In this document: positions 1 to 7,368 of the stretch, one piece after another | Numbering within the stretch: the stretch's first letter is position 1 | Layout of the letters: the number at the start of each line of letters is the position of its first letter | NCBI RefSeq assembly: GCF_001645385.1 | Contig: NZ_LVHI01000040.1 | Span: 186,071-226,042, forward strand | Direction: 5' to 3' | Source of the DNA: Rhodococcoides kyotonense | Lineage (GTDB): Bacteria; Actinomycetota; Actinomycetes; Mycobacteriales; Mycobacteriaceae | Length of the DNA: 39,972 nucleotides | The notes under the pieces: generated by a model | Seen by the model: only the letters and a program-made list of their open reading frames with translations | What the model was told of the DNA's origin: nothing | Databases searched by the model: none | Position numbers and translations under genes: made by a program

Positions 1-261
1 AAGCCCAAGCCGCGCAAGCGTGGCGGCGGCGGCGCCGGTGCCGCGTCCGGTGACGCGGTCACCGCACCCATGCAGGGCACCGTCGTCAAGGTCGCCGTCG
101 AAGAAGGACAAGAAGTCGCCGAAGGCGACCTCATCGCCGTCCTCGAAGCGATGAAAATGGAAAACCCCGTCAACGCCCACAAGGCAGGCGTCGTCACCGG
201 CCTCGCCGTCACTCCCGGCTCTGCCATCACCCAAGGCACCGTCCTCGCGGAACTGAAGTAA
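1..261 (+). CDS. accA3: Acyl-CoA carboxylase alpha chain, C-terminal biotin-carrier domain (partial)
   Basis: This is the 3' end of a gene that begins left of the window; the reading frame is open from base 1. The visible 86 residues are a basic and glycine-rich linker followed by a biotinyl/lipoyl domain. The biotinylation motif EAMKMENP is present, with the acceptor lysine codon at 154-156. In actinobacteria such domains form the C-terminus of the biotin carboxylase alpha chain (AccA family), which feeds carboxyl groups to several AccD beta chains to make malonyl-, methylmalonyl- or long-chain carboxyacyl-CoA. The symbol accA3 rests on the motif and on recalled synteny with M. tuberculosis, where accA3 lies a few genes before lrpA and lhr. 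The biotin carboxylase part is not visible, so pyruvate carboxylase or another alpha-chain paralogue cannot be excluded from this fragment alone. Confidence 0.85.
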   Translation, partial: KPKPRKRGGGGAGAASGDAVTAPMQGTVVKVAVEEGQEVAEGDLIAVLEAMKMENPVNAHKAGVVTGLAVTPGSAITQGTVLAELK

Positions 262-291
262 GAACCCCTCTGGGACCACGAACGTCCGGGT

Positions 292-304
292 TAGTCTGTC
301 TCTC
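292..304 (+). promoter_or_regulatory. Probable leaderless promoter -10 box
   Basis: TAGTCT at 292-297 matches the actinobacterial TAnnnT -10 pattern and ends 7 nt before the ATG at 305. No Shine-Dalgarno sequence is visible. Transcription would start at or next to the start codon. Inference from spacing only. Confidence 0.45.
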
Positions 305-733
305 ATGGCAGACAACCCGGACGTTCGCATCGGTACGGCCGAGCGCGAGCAAGCACTCGAAGCGTTGAGCAGACATCTCGGCGACGGGCGCCTGACGTTG
401 CCGGAGTTCGACGAACGTAGTTCCGTCGTCTCCTCCGCCACGACGCGCGGCCAACTCGACGCGGTATTCGCGGATCTGCCATCCACGACGGTCACTCCTT
501 CCGTCTCGAAGCCGTTGGAGAGGACCGCGTCGCAAACACCTGCCGCGGAGTCGTCCGACGACGACGGCTGGGACTGGCGCAAAGCGGTCATGGCTGCGAC
601 GCCGATCGTTGCGCTCATTCTGTTCTTCGTCGTTCCCGTGTCGAACAGTTGGTTGTTCTTCCTGTTGATTCCTTTGGTCGGTGCCGTGATCTTCGGCGGG
701 GACCGGTCGAACCGGAAGCGGGATCGACGGTGA
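305..733 (+). CDS. DUF1707 domain membrane protein
   Basis: A 142-residue protein. Residues about 4-60 form the DUF1707 (SHOCT-like) domain seen at the N-terminus of many actinobacterial proteins: the start DNPDVRIGTAERE, a central GDGRLTLPEFDER and a later TTRGQLDAVFADLP are all present. An acidic linker (about 75-92) follows, then two hydrophobic stretches at roughly 96-112 and 117-132 that look like a membrane hairpin, and a basic tail (NRKRDRR). The topology suggests both ends are cytoplasmic. The ATG at 305 is preceded by a leaderless-type -10 box. The stop overlaps the GTG of the following HAD gene by 4 nt, so the two are probably co-transcribed and translationally coupled. Molecular function is unknown; DUF1707 is often assumed to mediate interactions. 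Confidence 0.85.
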   Translation: MADNPDVRIGTAEREQALEALSRHLGDGRLTLPEFDERSSVVSSATTRGQLDAVFADLPSTTVTPSVSKPLERTASQTPAAESSDDDGWDWRKAVMAATPIVALILFFVVPVSNSWLFFLLIPLVGAVIFGGDRSNRKRDRR

Positions 734-1425
734 CGGCGCCGAAGGCCCTGTTGTTCGACGTGTTCGGCACGGTCGTCGACTGGCGCACGAGTGTGGCTGC
801 CGCAGTCTCGTCGGCGCTGCCCGAGCTGCAGGATCCATATTCGTTCGCGGATCGGTGGCGCAGCCTCTATCAACCGTCGATGGAAGAGGTCAGATCCGGG
901 TCACGCGAGTTCGTCCGGCTGGATGAACTGCACCGTGAAAGTTTGCGAACAGTGTTGTCGGAGCAGGACATCGAGCTACCCGACGCCGCTGTCGACGACC
1001 TCAACCTTGCGTGGCATCGCCTCGATCCCTGGCCGGATTCGGTCGACGGCATCACGCGGTTGAAGGAGCATTTCGTCGTCGCGCCACTGTCCAACGGCAA
1101 TATCTCTCTGCTGCTGGACATGGCGAAGAATGCGGGTATTCCGTGGGACGCGATCCTCGGAGCCGAACCGGTGCGCGCATACAAGCCCACACCCGACGCC
1201 TATCTTCGTACCGCCGACATCCTCGGATTGCGGCCCGACGAGTGCATGATGGTCGCTGCACACAACAGCGACCTCGACGCCGCTCGCAACTGCGGTTTCC
1301 GCACCGCGTTCGTCTGCAGACCGAGCGAACATGGGCCGCAACAAAATTCGGATGTGCGGCCCGAATCCGATTGGTCGTACAGCGTCGAGTCGATCACCGA
1401 ATTGGCGACGGCGTTGAACTGCTGA
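730..1425 (+). CDS. HAD-superfamily hydrolase, haloacid dehalogenase type II
   Basis: A 231-residue protein starting at GTG 730, overlapping the previous stop as GTGA. The nucleophile motif DVFGT (Asp10) is followed by VDWR, as in L-2-haloacid dehalogenases (family usual length about 220-230). Later motifs fit the fold: PLSNGN (motif II Ser/Asn), KPTPDAY (motif III Lys) and AAHNSDLDAAR (motif IV acidic loop). Type II enzymes attack the C2 of L-2-haloalkanoates through an ester on Asp10 and release 2-hydroxyacids in the cytoplasm. Many annotated members instead act on unknown phosphorylated or halogenated substrates, so the true substrate is open. The gene ends 4 bp before the stop of a convergent gene. 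Confidence 0.88.
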   Translation: MTAPKALLFDVFGTVVDWRTSVAAAVSSALPELQDPYSFADRWRSLYQPSMEEVRSGSREFVRLDELHRESLRTVLSEQDIELPDAAVDDLNLAWHRLDPWPDSVDGITRLKEHFVVAPLSNGNISLLLDMAKNAGIPWDAILGAEPVRAYKPTPDAYLRTADILGLRPDECMMVAAHNSDLDAARNCGFRTAFVCRPSEHGPQQNSDVRPESDWSYSVESITELATALNC

Positions 1426-1429
1426 CCTC

Positions 1430-1993
1430 TCAGGTCACTTCGGCCAGCGCTCCGGTGACCCACTGTTCGACGTCGGCGCGTGACTGCAGTTGGACTATCG
1501 AAAGTTCCGGCCTGCGCTCGGCCACCGCGAGGACACGTTCGCCCGTGAGCGAGTGCGTCCTCCAGGCCCAGCGGATGATGTGGTCTTCCTCCCGGAAGAT
1601 GCTGCGCAGCGGCGGTTCGATGTTGCCGTTCCACAACACTTCTCGACGCAGCCGCCGCCCGATCGTGCGCTGCGACACCTGGCGCATGACCGTAGTTCGC
1701 GGTAAGTCGAGCCAGACGAGCAGATCGGCGCGGTCCGCCAGCTTGTCTCGAACCGAAGCGTACTGCCACTCGGTCACCCACGACGGTCTCGACGAGAACT
1801 CGTCCACGTCGGCCTCGAACGACGGGCGGGGCGTCCAGCCGGGACCGTGGAACAAGCCGTCGATCTCGATGTGCTCGGTACCGAGGACCAGGGCGATCCG
1901 TGAGGCCAACGTCGTTTTCCCGGAACCCGACGTGCCGGCGACTATTACTCTCGACGGTCTGCCGGTCAGCGTGTCGGCGGGTCCGAGGATCAC
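1430..1993 (-). CDS. P-loop NTPase, adenylate-kinase/topology-modulation-like
   Basis: A 187-residue protein with GTG start at 1993, preceded by a GGTAGGGTG-type ribosome site. The Walker A motif GTSGSGKTT lies at about residues 20-28. An EIDGLFHGPGW segment, a LVWLDLP strand (Walker B-like) and an Arg-rich lid region (RTIGRRLRRE) follow. This layout matches small cytosolic proteins usually annotated as AAA-family ATPase or DNA topology modulation protein (FlaR-like), which resemble nucleotide kinases. The phosphate acceptor is unknown. A 42-bp palindrome sits only 14 nt upstream of the start codon, so the mRNA leader or promoter must overlap it. It converges with the HAD gene. Family placement is fairly sure; function is not. 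Confidence 0.85.
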   Translation of the reverse strand: MILGPADTLTGRPSRVIVAGTSGSGKTTLASRIALVLGTEHIEIDGLFHGPGWTPRPSFEADVDEFSSRPSWVTEWQYASVRDKLADRADLLVWLDLPRTTVMRQVSQRTIGRRLRREVLWNGNIEPPLRSIFREEDHIIRWAWRTHSLTGERVLAVAERRPELSIVQLQSRADVEQWVTGALAEVT

Positions 1994-2007
1994 CGAATCA
2001 CCCTACC

Positions 2008-2049
2008 CGTGCGTGCGAATGTATAGCCCGCTATACATTCGCACGCACG
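2008..2049. terminator. 42-bp perfect palindrome (AGCCCGCT-core family)
   Basis: Arms of 20 bp at 2008-2027 and 2030-2049 pair perfectly around a 2-nt centre. The inner sequence is GTATAGC-CC-GCTATAC and the outer arms read GTGCGTGCGAAT. It lies between the 3' end of the MobA-like gene and the 5' end of the P-loop gene, both on the minus strand, so it could end the first transcript. No U-tract follows. Related copies are at 20794, 34009 (half) and 39669 (half). Confidence 0.7.
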
Positions 2050-2094
2050 ACCGGCAGTAGCGTAGGAGCGCGCCGCCCGGCCGAGCCAGTTCGG

Positions 2095-2637
2095 TCACTG
2101 ACGGTAATCCTGATCCACACCCGTCGCCCAGCGCGAACATTCGACAGCGACGACATCCGTCCGCCCACGGAGAAAGTCACGCGCACCGGAATCCCCGACG
2201 GCCGTGGAGATGACGTCGTCCCAGTGTTCGCGTCCGAACACGACCGGATGACCGGGTACGCCGTCGAATACTGCTCGTGCAAGGTGCGACGGCGCATCGC
2301 GAGCAGCGTCCAAGACTGCACCGACGACGTCGCTCCCCACATCCGGCGTGTCGACGACGTGGACGACCGCGAAGGAAGCGTCACCGGCTGCACCCAACCC
2401 CGCGCGCAACGATGCGCTCAGCCCCTCACGCCATTTCGGGGCGTGGACCGCCTCCGCGCCGAGAGGCACCGGCACCGACGCAGCCCCGAGTACGACGAGC
2501 ACTCGGCCGCAGCCGCCGTCGACCAGCGCACGAACGGCCGCGTTCAGCCACGCCCCGTCGTGCGCGAGTACTTTCGGTGAGCCGTACCGAGTTCCAGCAC
2601 CGGCGGCGAGAAGCACTCCGACCGCGTCAGACGTCAT
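2095..2637 (-). CDS. MobA/MocA-like nucleotidyltransferase
   Basis: A 180-residue protein. The N-terminal signature LAAGAGTRYGSPK (residues about 10-22) is the NTP-binding motif of the MobA/MocA/GlmU-type nucleotidyltransferase fold. Later GLSASLRAGL, VVHVVDTPDVG (metal-binding Asp) and GVPGHPVVFGREHW match MocA, which adds CMP to molybdopterin to make the cytosine dinucleotide form used by xanthine-dehydrogenase-family enzymes. The ATG at 2637 has an AAAGGA ribosome site 10 nt upstream. It is divergent from the urate permease gene and about 5 kb from the xanthine dehydrogenase genes. A cofactor-maturation role for that enzyme is therefore likely, but inferred from context. Other NTP transferases of this family remain possible. 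Confidence 0.85.
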   Translation of the reverse strand: MTSDAVGVLLAAGAGTRYGSPKVLAHDGAWLNAAVRALVDGGCGRVLVVLGAASVPVPLGAEAVHAPKWREGLSASLRAGLGAAGDASFAVVHVVDTPDVGSDVVGAVLDAARDAPSHLARAVFDGVPGHPVVFGREHWDDVISTAVGDSGARDFLRGRTDVVAVECSRWATGVDQDYRQ

Positions 2638-2765
2638 TCACCAGTCCTTTCCGACTGCACCATTCTGCCCGCTCGAGTCGCGGTAACGGCCGTCATGGTC
2701 GATCCTGTTACCACTCGCCTGCAGCGTCGCAGGACCCATTACCTGCTGCCACCTGCGAGGTACCC
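2638..2765. promoter_or_regulatory. Divergent promoter region of purine-catabolism genes
   Basis: This 128-bp stretch separates the MobA-like gene (minus) from the permease operon (plus). It holds GGTAAC at 2682-2687 and GTTACC at 2707-2712, an inverted pair with 19 nt between, and a further TTACC just downstream. This is a candidate operator for a dimeric regulator. No regulator gene for the module is present in the window. A weak GAGG ribosome site precedes the permease ATG. Confidence 0.3.
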
Positions 2766-4670
2766 ATGTCCGTTCTTCCCACGAAGCGTCGCCGTGTTCA
2801 TCCCGTCGACGAGGTTCTCCCCGTCCCGAAACTCGCCGCGTACGGATTTCAGCACGTCGTTGCCTTCTATGCGGGCGCAGTGCTGGTTCCGATCATCATC
2901 GGCAGCGCGATCGGACTGACCGACGAACAACTGATTCACCTGATCAACGCGGATCTGTTCACGTGTGGGATCGCGTCGATCATCCAGTCGGTGGGCTTCT
3001 GGAAAATCGGCGTGCGACTTCCGTTGCTGCAGGGCGTGACCTTCGCGGGCGTGTCACCCGTCATCGCGATCGCCATGGCAAACGGCGGCGGGACCGAAGG
3101 CCTTCTGTACGTCTACGGCTCCGTCATCGTCGCAGGTCTCGTCACGTTCTTCATGGCCCCGTACTTCAGTAGACTCCTCAGATTCTTCCCGCCGGTCGTG
3201 ACTGGAACGGTGATCACGATCATCGGCGTCGCGTTGCTGCCCGTCGCTGTCAACGACGCAGTGACGAATCCTGCTACGCACGAACAAGATCCGACCAACG
3301 GCCGCTGGATGGCCTACGCCATCGGAACGCTCCTCGTCATCGTGTTGATCCAACGATTCTTCAAGGGCTTCATGGCGACGATCGCCGTCCTGCTCGGGCT
3401 CGTCGCGGGCAGCGCAGTCGCATTCGTGCTCGGAGACATGAACTTCGACCGTACGGGCGAGGCGTCGTGGGTCGGCTTCACCCAGCCGTTCCTGTTCGGC
3501 GTACCGAAATTCAGTGTCGTCGCGATCATCTCGATGATCGTCGTCATGCTGATCATCGCGGTCGAGACCACCGGCAGCGTCTACGCGACGGGTGAGATCG
3601 TCGGCAAGCGCATCAAGAAGGACGACATCGCCGCGACGCTTCGGGCAGACGGCGTCGCCACGGTCGTCGGCGGCACGTTCAATTCGTTTCCGTACACGGC
3701 ATTTTCGGAGAACGTCGGACTGGTGCGCCTCACCGGAGTGCGAAGCCGGTGGGTGGTGGCGTCGGCCGGCGTCATCATGATGCTGCTGGGATTGCTTCCG
3801 AAAACGGCCGCCGTCGTCGCGTCCATTCCACCACCGGTTCTCGGTGGGGCCGCTCTGGCGCTGTTCGCGACCGTCGCCGTCGTCGGCATTCAGACGCTGT
3901 CGGCCGTCGATTTCACCGACCATCGCAACTTGATCGTCGTGGCGACCAGCCTCGGACTGGCAATGCTGGTCACCATTCAACCGAGCGTCGCCGACGGCGT
4001 CCCGGACTGGCTGGAGATGCTGTTCGGAAGCGGCATCGTTCTCGGAGCCGTCACCGCGATCGTGTTGAACATCGTGTTCTTCCACATCGGCAATCGTGGT
4101 CAGACCGTCGCCGGCGGTCCGGGCGACGGCATCACGCTGGATCGTGTCAACACGATGACCCACGACGACTTCGCCTCGACGTTCGGAGGCCTCGTCCAGG
4201 GGACACCGTGGGTGGTCGATCGTGCATACCAGCAACGACCGTTTGCCGACGCGCACAGCCTGCGCGAGGCTTTCCAGGAGGCCCTGCTGGCAGGCACGAC
4301 CGAGGAACAGCTCGAGCTCATCAACAGCTACCCGGACCTCGGGAGCGAAGATGACACCGGCATGCCCGAGGCGGCCGATCACACGGGCCTGTCGAATCTC
4401 GACGAGGACGAGCACGACGACATCGTCGAACTCGCCACCGAGTATCGCCGGCACTTCGGATTTCCCTTGGTCATCTGCGCCCGCGAAACGGAACGGTACG
4501 ACCGAGTGCTGGCGAACGGCTGGTCTCGTATCGAGAACGCGCCCGCCGCCGAGCGTTCGTTTGCGATGATCGAAATCGCCAAGATCGCCAACTATCGTTT
4601 CGACGACCTCGTCGCCGACGCCAACCCCATCGCCGCAGCCAGGTTCGGACGGTTGACCGACCGTACGTAG
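2766..4670 (+). CDS. NCS2 urate/xanthine-type permease fused to a degenerate OHCU-decarboxylase domain
   Basis: A 634-residue protein starting at ATG 2766 (MSVLPTKRR). Residues about 20-450 are a nucleobase:cation symporter-2 permease: many hydrophobic helices, the QHVVAFYAG start, the TM8 motif ETTGSVYATGE and the TM10 motif FSENVGLVRLTGVRSR, as in purine and urate transporters. From about residue 459 the chain continues as a soluble UraD-like domain (RPFADAHSLREAF, FGFPLVICAR, ERSFAMIEIAKIANYR). UraD normally decarboxylates OHCU to S-allantoin. Here the catalytic HP(D/R)(L/I)G motif reads YPDLG (Tyr522 for His) and the usual EQ pair reads DH, so it is probably inactive. An active stand-alone uraD follows 22 nt downstream. 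The protein likely imports urate or xanthine at the membrane. The tail may be a docking or sensory domain (inference). Confidence 0.9.
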   Translation: MSVLPTKRRRVHPVDEVLPVPKLAAYGFQHVVAFYAGAVLVPIIIGSAIGLTDEQLIHLINADLFTCGIASIIQSVGFWKIGVRLPLLQGVTFAGVSPVIAIAMANGGGTEGLLYVYGSVIVAGLVTFFMAPYFSRLLRFFPPVVTGTVITIIGVALLPVAVNDAVTNPATHEQDPTNGRWMAYAIGTLLVIVLIQRFFKGFMATIAVLLGLVAGSAVAFVLGDMNFDRTGEASWVGFTQPFLFGVPKFSVVAIISMIVVMLIIAVETTGSVYATGEIVGKRIKKDDIAATLRADGVATVVGGTFNSFPYTAFSENVGLVRLTGVRSRWVVASAGVIMMLLGLLPKTAAVVASIPPPVLGGAALALFATVAVVGIQTLSAVDFTDHRNLIVVATSLGLAMLVTIQPSVADGVPDWLEMLFGSGIVLGAVTAIVLNIVFFHIGNRGQTVAGGPGDGITLDRVNTMTHDDFASTFGGLVQGTPWVVDRAYQQRPFADAHSLREAFQEALLAGTTEEQLELINSYPDLGSEDDTGMPEAADHTGLSNLDEDEHDDIVELATEYRRHFGFPLVICARETERYDRVLANGWSRIENAPAAERSFAMIEIAKIANYRFDDLVADANPIAAARFGRLTDRT

Positions 4671-4692
4671 CGAGATACGAAAGAGACACGCG

Positions 4693-5196
4693 GTGTTACA
4701 CGAGAACACAGGCCTGGAGGGTTTCAACAGGCTGACCGACCGACAGGCGATGCATGCGCTGTTCGAATGCTGCTCCTCGTCGATCTGGGCGCGACGTGTC
4801 GCGTCCGGCCGACCGTTCGCCAGCCGGGAAATGCTGTTGGACAGAGCCGATCGTGTGTTGGCCGAACTCCCCGAAGCCGAGATCGACAGGGCGCTCGACG
4901 GCCACCCGCGCATCGGAGCACAGGCCGACAATCCGTCGTCGCGGCGGGAACAGGCGGCGGTGCAGACCGCGGGCTCGGACGTTCTCGACGTGCTGGCGAA
5001 AGCTAACCGGGCGTACGAGGACAAGTTCGGGCACGTGTATCTCGTCTGCGCGACTGGCAGGTCGGCCACCGAGTTGCTCGCTATTCTCGAGGAACGACTG
5101 GGCAACGATCCCGAAACCGAACGACGGGTGATGCGCGTGGAACTGGCCAAGATCAACCGGATTCGTCTGCATCGCTTGCTGGGAGAAGACACATGA
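4693..5196 (+). CDS. uraD: 2-oxo-4-hydroxy-4-carboxy-5-ureidoimidazoline (OHCU) decarboxylase
   Basis: A 167-residue protein with GTG start at 4693, preceded by a GAAAGAGA purine tract. It has the full OHCU decarboxylase pattern: GHPRIG with the catalytic His71, a SSRREQ motif with Glu86, then FGHVYLVCATG and a C-terminal ELAKINRIRL. It converts OHCU, the product of 5-hydroxyisourate hydrolase, to S-allantoin in the cytoplasm, preventing slow racemising decay. It aligns with the domain fused to the permease just upstream (shared RPFA...L...(H/Y)PxxG), but only this copy keeps both catalytic residues. Its stop overlaps the ATG of the hydroxyisourate hydrolase gene (ATGA), giving tight coupling in the operon. 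Confidence 0.92.
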   Translation: MLHENTGLEGFNRLTDRQAMHALFECCSSSIWARRVASGRPFASREMLLDRADRVLAELPEAEIDRALDGHPRIGAQADNPSSRREQAAVQTAGSDVLDVLAKANRAYEDKFGHVYLVCATGRSATELLAILEERLGNDPETERRVMRVELAKINRIRLHRLLGEDT

Positions 5197-5516
5197 CCGG
5201 CATCAGCACCCATGTTCTCGACGCCGTGCGCGGCACACCCGCCGTGGGAGTTCGCGTCGAGCTGTTCACCAACGGAGTCGAGATCGCGTCGGCTCTCACC
5301 GACACCGACGGCCGTGTGCCCGAACTACTTCCGGGTCCCGTCGACGAGGGCACGTACCGCCTGTCGTTCGACACCGGAACGTATTTCGACACACTCGGCA
5401 CTCGGACCTTCTACCCGGAGGTGTCGATCTCGTTCGCAGTCGCCGATTCCGGTGCGCACTATCACGTGCCGTTGTTGTTGTCTCCGTTCGCCTATTCCAC
5501 CTACCGCGGCAGCTGA
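5193..5516 (+). CDS. uraH: 5-hydroxyisourate hydrolase (transthyretin-like)
   Basis: A 107-residue protein, the normal family length. The N-terminal STHVLDAVRGTPA and the C-terminal tetrapeptide YRGS are the two diagnostic transthyretin-related protein signatures, and they carry catalytic His and Arg residues. A central LTDTDGRVPEL with the catalytic Arg also fits. The enzyme hydrolyses 5-hydroxyisourate, the urate oxidase product, to OHCU. It overlaps uraD by 4 nt and is followed 17 nt later by the urate oxidase gene, so the three enzymes urate oxidase, UraH and UraD are made from one transcript. The N-terminus lacks a signal peptide, so it acts in the cytoplasm. The name pucM is used for the same function in Bacillus. 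Confidence 0.94.
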   Translation: MTGISTHVLDAVRGTPAVGVRVELFTNGVEIASALTDTDGRVPELLPGPVDEGTYRLSFDTGTYFDTLGTRTFYPEVSISFAVADSGAHYHVPLLLSPFAYSTYRGS

Positions 5517-5533
5517 AAAGAGGATTTCGCACG

Positions 5534-6454
5534 ATGACCGACCTCGACGGCAAGATCGTCCTCGGCGCCAACCAGTACGGGAAGGCAGAGAACCGCGTCG
5601 TACGCATCTACCGGGACAGCCCGCGTCACGAGATCCACGACATCAACGTCTCGAGCGCTCTGCGCGGAGATTTCGCACCGGCACACCTGGTGGGCGATCA
5701 ATCGACCGTCCTCCCCACCGACACGCAGAAGCAGACGGCGTATACGTACGCGAAGACGAAAGGTCTTCTCCATCTCGAAAGTTACGGCCTCGACCTGGCG
5801 CGGCATTACGTCGACGACGTCGAACCCGTCGACGGCGCTCGCATCGAACTGGAGGAGTACGCGTGGCAGCGTGTCGTGATCGACGGCGTCGAACACGACC
5901 ACACGTGGACTCGTAAGGGCGAGGAGACGCGCACGTCGGCGGTGACGGTCGAGGGAAAGGGTGACAGCCAGAAGACGTGGGTGATCAGCGGTTTCAAAGA
6001 CCTGGTCATCCTCAAGTCGACCGGTTCGGAGTTCGCCGGTTTCCTCGAGGACGAGTTGACCGTGCTCGAGCCGACGCACGACCGCGTCATGGCCACGTCG
6101 TTGATCGCGCAGTGGCGTTACACCCACATCGACGTCGACTGGGACGGCGTGTATGCGGGTGTCAAGGCCGCGATGATCGAACGCTTCGCCAACCTGCAGT
6201 CGTTGGCGCTGCAGCAGACCCTGTTCGCAATGGGTGAGGCAGTACTGCAGAAGTATCCGTTCATCGCCGAGATCCGGATGTCGGCGCCCAACAAACATCA
6301 CTTCCTGTACGACATCGGCCGGTTCGGGGTCACGAACGACAACGAGGTGTTCAACGCCGACGACCGCCCCTACGGACTCATCCAGGCCACCGTCGAGCGA
6401 GAGGACGCACCCGACGCCGGTAGCGCCTGGCGGACCTACTCGGTCGTGGGCTGA
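5534..6454 (+). CDS. Urate oxidase (uricase)
   Basis: A 306-residue cofactor-free urate oxidase. Catalytic landmarks: Lys17 in GANQYGK, the Thr of VLPTDTQKQT, and the His of PNKHHFLYDIGRFG. Other family stretches such as FAPAHLVGDQS, SGFKDLVILKSTGSEF and the two T-fold repeats are in order. It oxidises urate with O2 to 5-hydroxyisourate and H2O2. The ATG at 5534 has an AAGAGGA ribosome site about 10 nt upstream. It closes the operon permease-uraD-uraH-uricase, so urate should run through to allantoin; no allantoinase gene is in the window. The following gene is on the opposite strand and converges after 26 bp. Common symbols (uaZ, uox, pucL) vary, so none is assigned. Confidence 0.95.
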   Translation: MTDLDGKIVLGANQYGKAENRVVRIYRDSPRHEIHDINVSSALRGDFAPAHLVGDQSTVLPTDTQKQTAYTYAKTKGLLHLESYGLDLARHYVDDVEPVDGARIELEEYAWQRVVIDGVEHDHTWTRKGEETRTSAVTVEGKGDSQKTWVISGFKDLVILKSTGSEFAGFLEDELTVLEPTHDRVMATSLIAQWRYTHIDVDWDGVYAGVKAAMIERFANLQSLALQQTLFAMGEAVLQKYPFIAEIRMSAPNKHHFLYDIGRFGVTNDNEVFNADDRPYGLIQATVEREDAPDAGSAWRTYSVVG

Positions 6455-6480
6455 CGGTTCTCGCGGGCGATGCCTCCGCG

Positions 6481-7110
6481 CTATCGCATCACCTGCTCCG
6501 CCCATTCGACGAGCGGGACGAGCGTCCGCCACGCCGTGCGCACGTGGTCGGCCGCCGCAGCCGTTTCGAGCCACGGCGGTGAACCGAAGTGCGTGCTCGC
6601 CGTCAGCGACTTGTGGCGCAGCAGGTCGATGCGCGGGTGGTCGAGTTCGTAGCCTCGCGGCTTGGTCTTCAGCCTGTCCCCGCCGATGTCGAATCCGGCC
6701 TCGGTCAGCGTCGACACCAGCCCTTCGAGTTCGGTGCCGCGTACCTCGTTGTCGACGGCGTCGCGGAACAGTGCGATGCCGTCGGTCGTCGCACCGTAGA
6801 AACCACCCGCGACGAACAGTCCTGCAGGATCGATCTGCACGTAGAAACCCAGGCTCGGACCGCGGGCGACGAAGCCTCCCTGATGCGTCTTGTACGGCGT
6901 CTTGTCCTTGGAGAACCGGACGTCACGGTACGGCCGAAATACCTTGCCGCTGCCGAACTCGCCTTTCAACTCGGCCAACAATTCGACCATCGGCACCTTG
7001 ACCGATTCCTCGTAGACATCCTTGTGCGCGTTCCACCACGGCTTGCTGTTGTCCGCTTCGAGATCCTCGTAGAAGTCGAGCGCCGCGAACGGGAATCCGG
7101 TGAAAGCCAT
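6481..7110 (-). CDS. DUF2461 (TIGR02453) family protein
   Basis: A 209-residue protein matching the DUF2461 family in layout: start GFPFAALDFYEDLEADNSK with PWWNAHK, then PYRDVRFSKDKTPYKTHQGG, GFYVQIDPAGLFVAGGFY, and a late PRGYELDHPRIDLLRHKSL. These blocks are conserved across bacteria and some fungi, but no activity is established that I can name. No signal peptide or membrane segment is visible, so it should be cytosolic. The ATG at 7110 follows a TAGACT box with 6 nt spacing, suggesting a leaderless transcript. The gene sits between the urate operon and the xanthine dehydrogenase genes on the opposite strand, with a 32-bp repeat array just upstream. Nothing links it functionally to purine catabolism. 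Confidence 0.88.
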   Translation of the reverse strand: MAFTGFPFAALDFYEDLEADNSKPWWNAHKDVYEESVKVPMVELLAELKGEFGSGKVFRPYRDVRFSKDKTPYKTHQGGFVARGPSLGFYVQIDPAGLFVAGGFYGATTDGIALFRDAVDNEVRGTELEGLVSTLTEAGFDIGGDRLKTKPRGYELDHPRIDLLRHKSLTASTHFGSPPWLETAAAADHVRTAWRTLVPLVEWAEQVMR

Positions 7111-7122
7111 GCGGCGAGTCTA
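7111..7122 (-). promoter_or_regulatory. Probable leaderless promoter -10 box of the DUF2461 gene
   Basis: On the minus strand TAGACT (plus-strand 7117-7122) ends 6 nt before the ATG at 7110, with no ribosome-binding sequence between them. Inference from spacing. Confidence 0.4.
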
Positions 7123-7147
7123 GGTGGCACGGTGAGCCGGTCCAGAT

Positions 7148-7235
7148 GGGTCGCTCCGCAGGCTCCGCTCCCGCCACCTGGGTCGCTCCGCAGGCTCCGC
7201 TCCCGCCACCTGGGTCGCTCCGCAGGCTCCGCTCC
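7148..7235. repeat. Tandem array of a 32-bp unit (2.75 copies)
   Basis: Copies begin at 7148, 7180 and 7212 with an exact 32-bp period. The first 24 bases (from GGGTCGCTCCGCAGG) are identical in all three, and the remaining 8 bases (CGCCACCT type) are present in the first two. The third copy breaks off at 7235. There are no spacers, so this is not CRISPR. The array lies in the 258-bp region between the divergent DUF2461 and xanthine dehydrogenase genes. A possible TACTGT -10 box for the latter is at 7299-7304. Confidence 0.85.
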
Positions 7236-7368
7236 TGATGTTTCGTGCGAGTTTCCACTCGATCGACGAAGAACCCTTCGTTCGTAACACGAGCTGACTA
7301 CTGTTCGGCACAGACAGTCGTGCAGGTGAACCACACCGGCAAACCGAAGCGCCGAGAGCAGGTGCGTC

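Noticed and set aside
1011..2060. A 349-codon plus-strand frame over the HAD and P-loop genes
   Set aside because: It is a shadow frame over two genes with clear motifs in other frames.
2277..2765. Longer N-terminus for the permease
   Set aside because: The extra sequence is Arg/Pro-rich, overlaps the MobA-like gene antisense, and the permease family starts near ATG 2766.
3054..5213. A 719-codon open frame on the minus strand opposite the permease and uraD genes
   Set aside because: The translation is dominated by Arg, Asp, Glu and His in a pattern typical of antisense high-GC frames, and the plus-strand genes have clear family motifs.
7148..7235. CRISPR-like repeat
   Set aside because: Units are directly adjacent with no spacers and number fewer than three, so it is a minisatellite.
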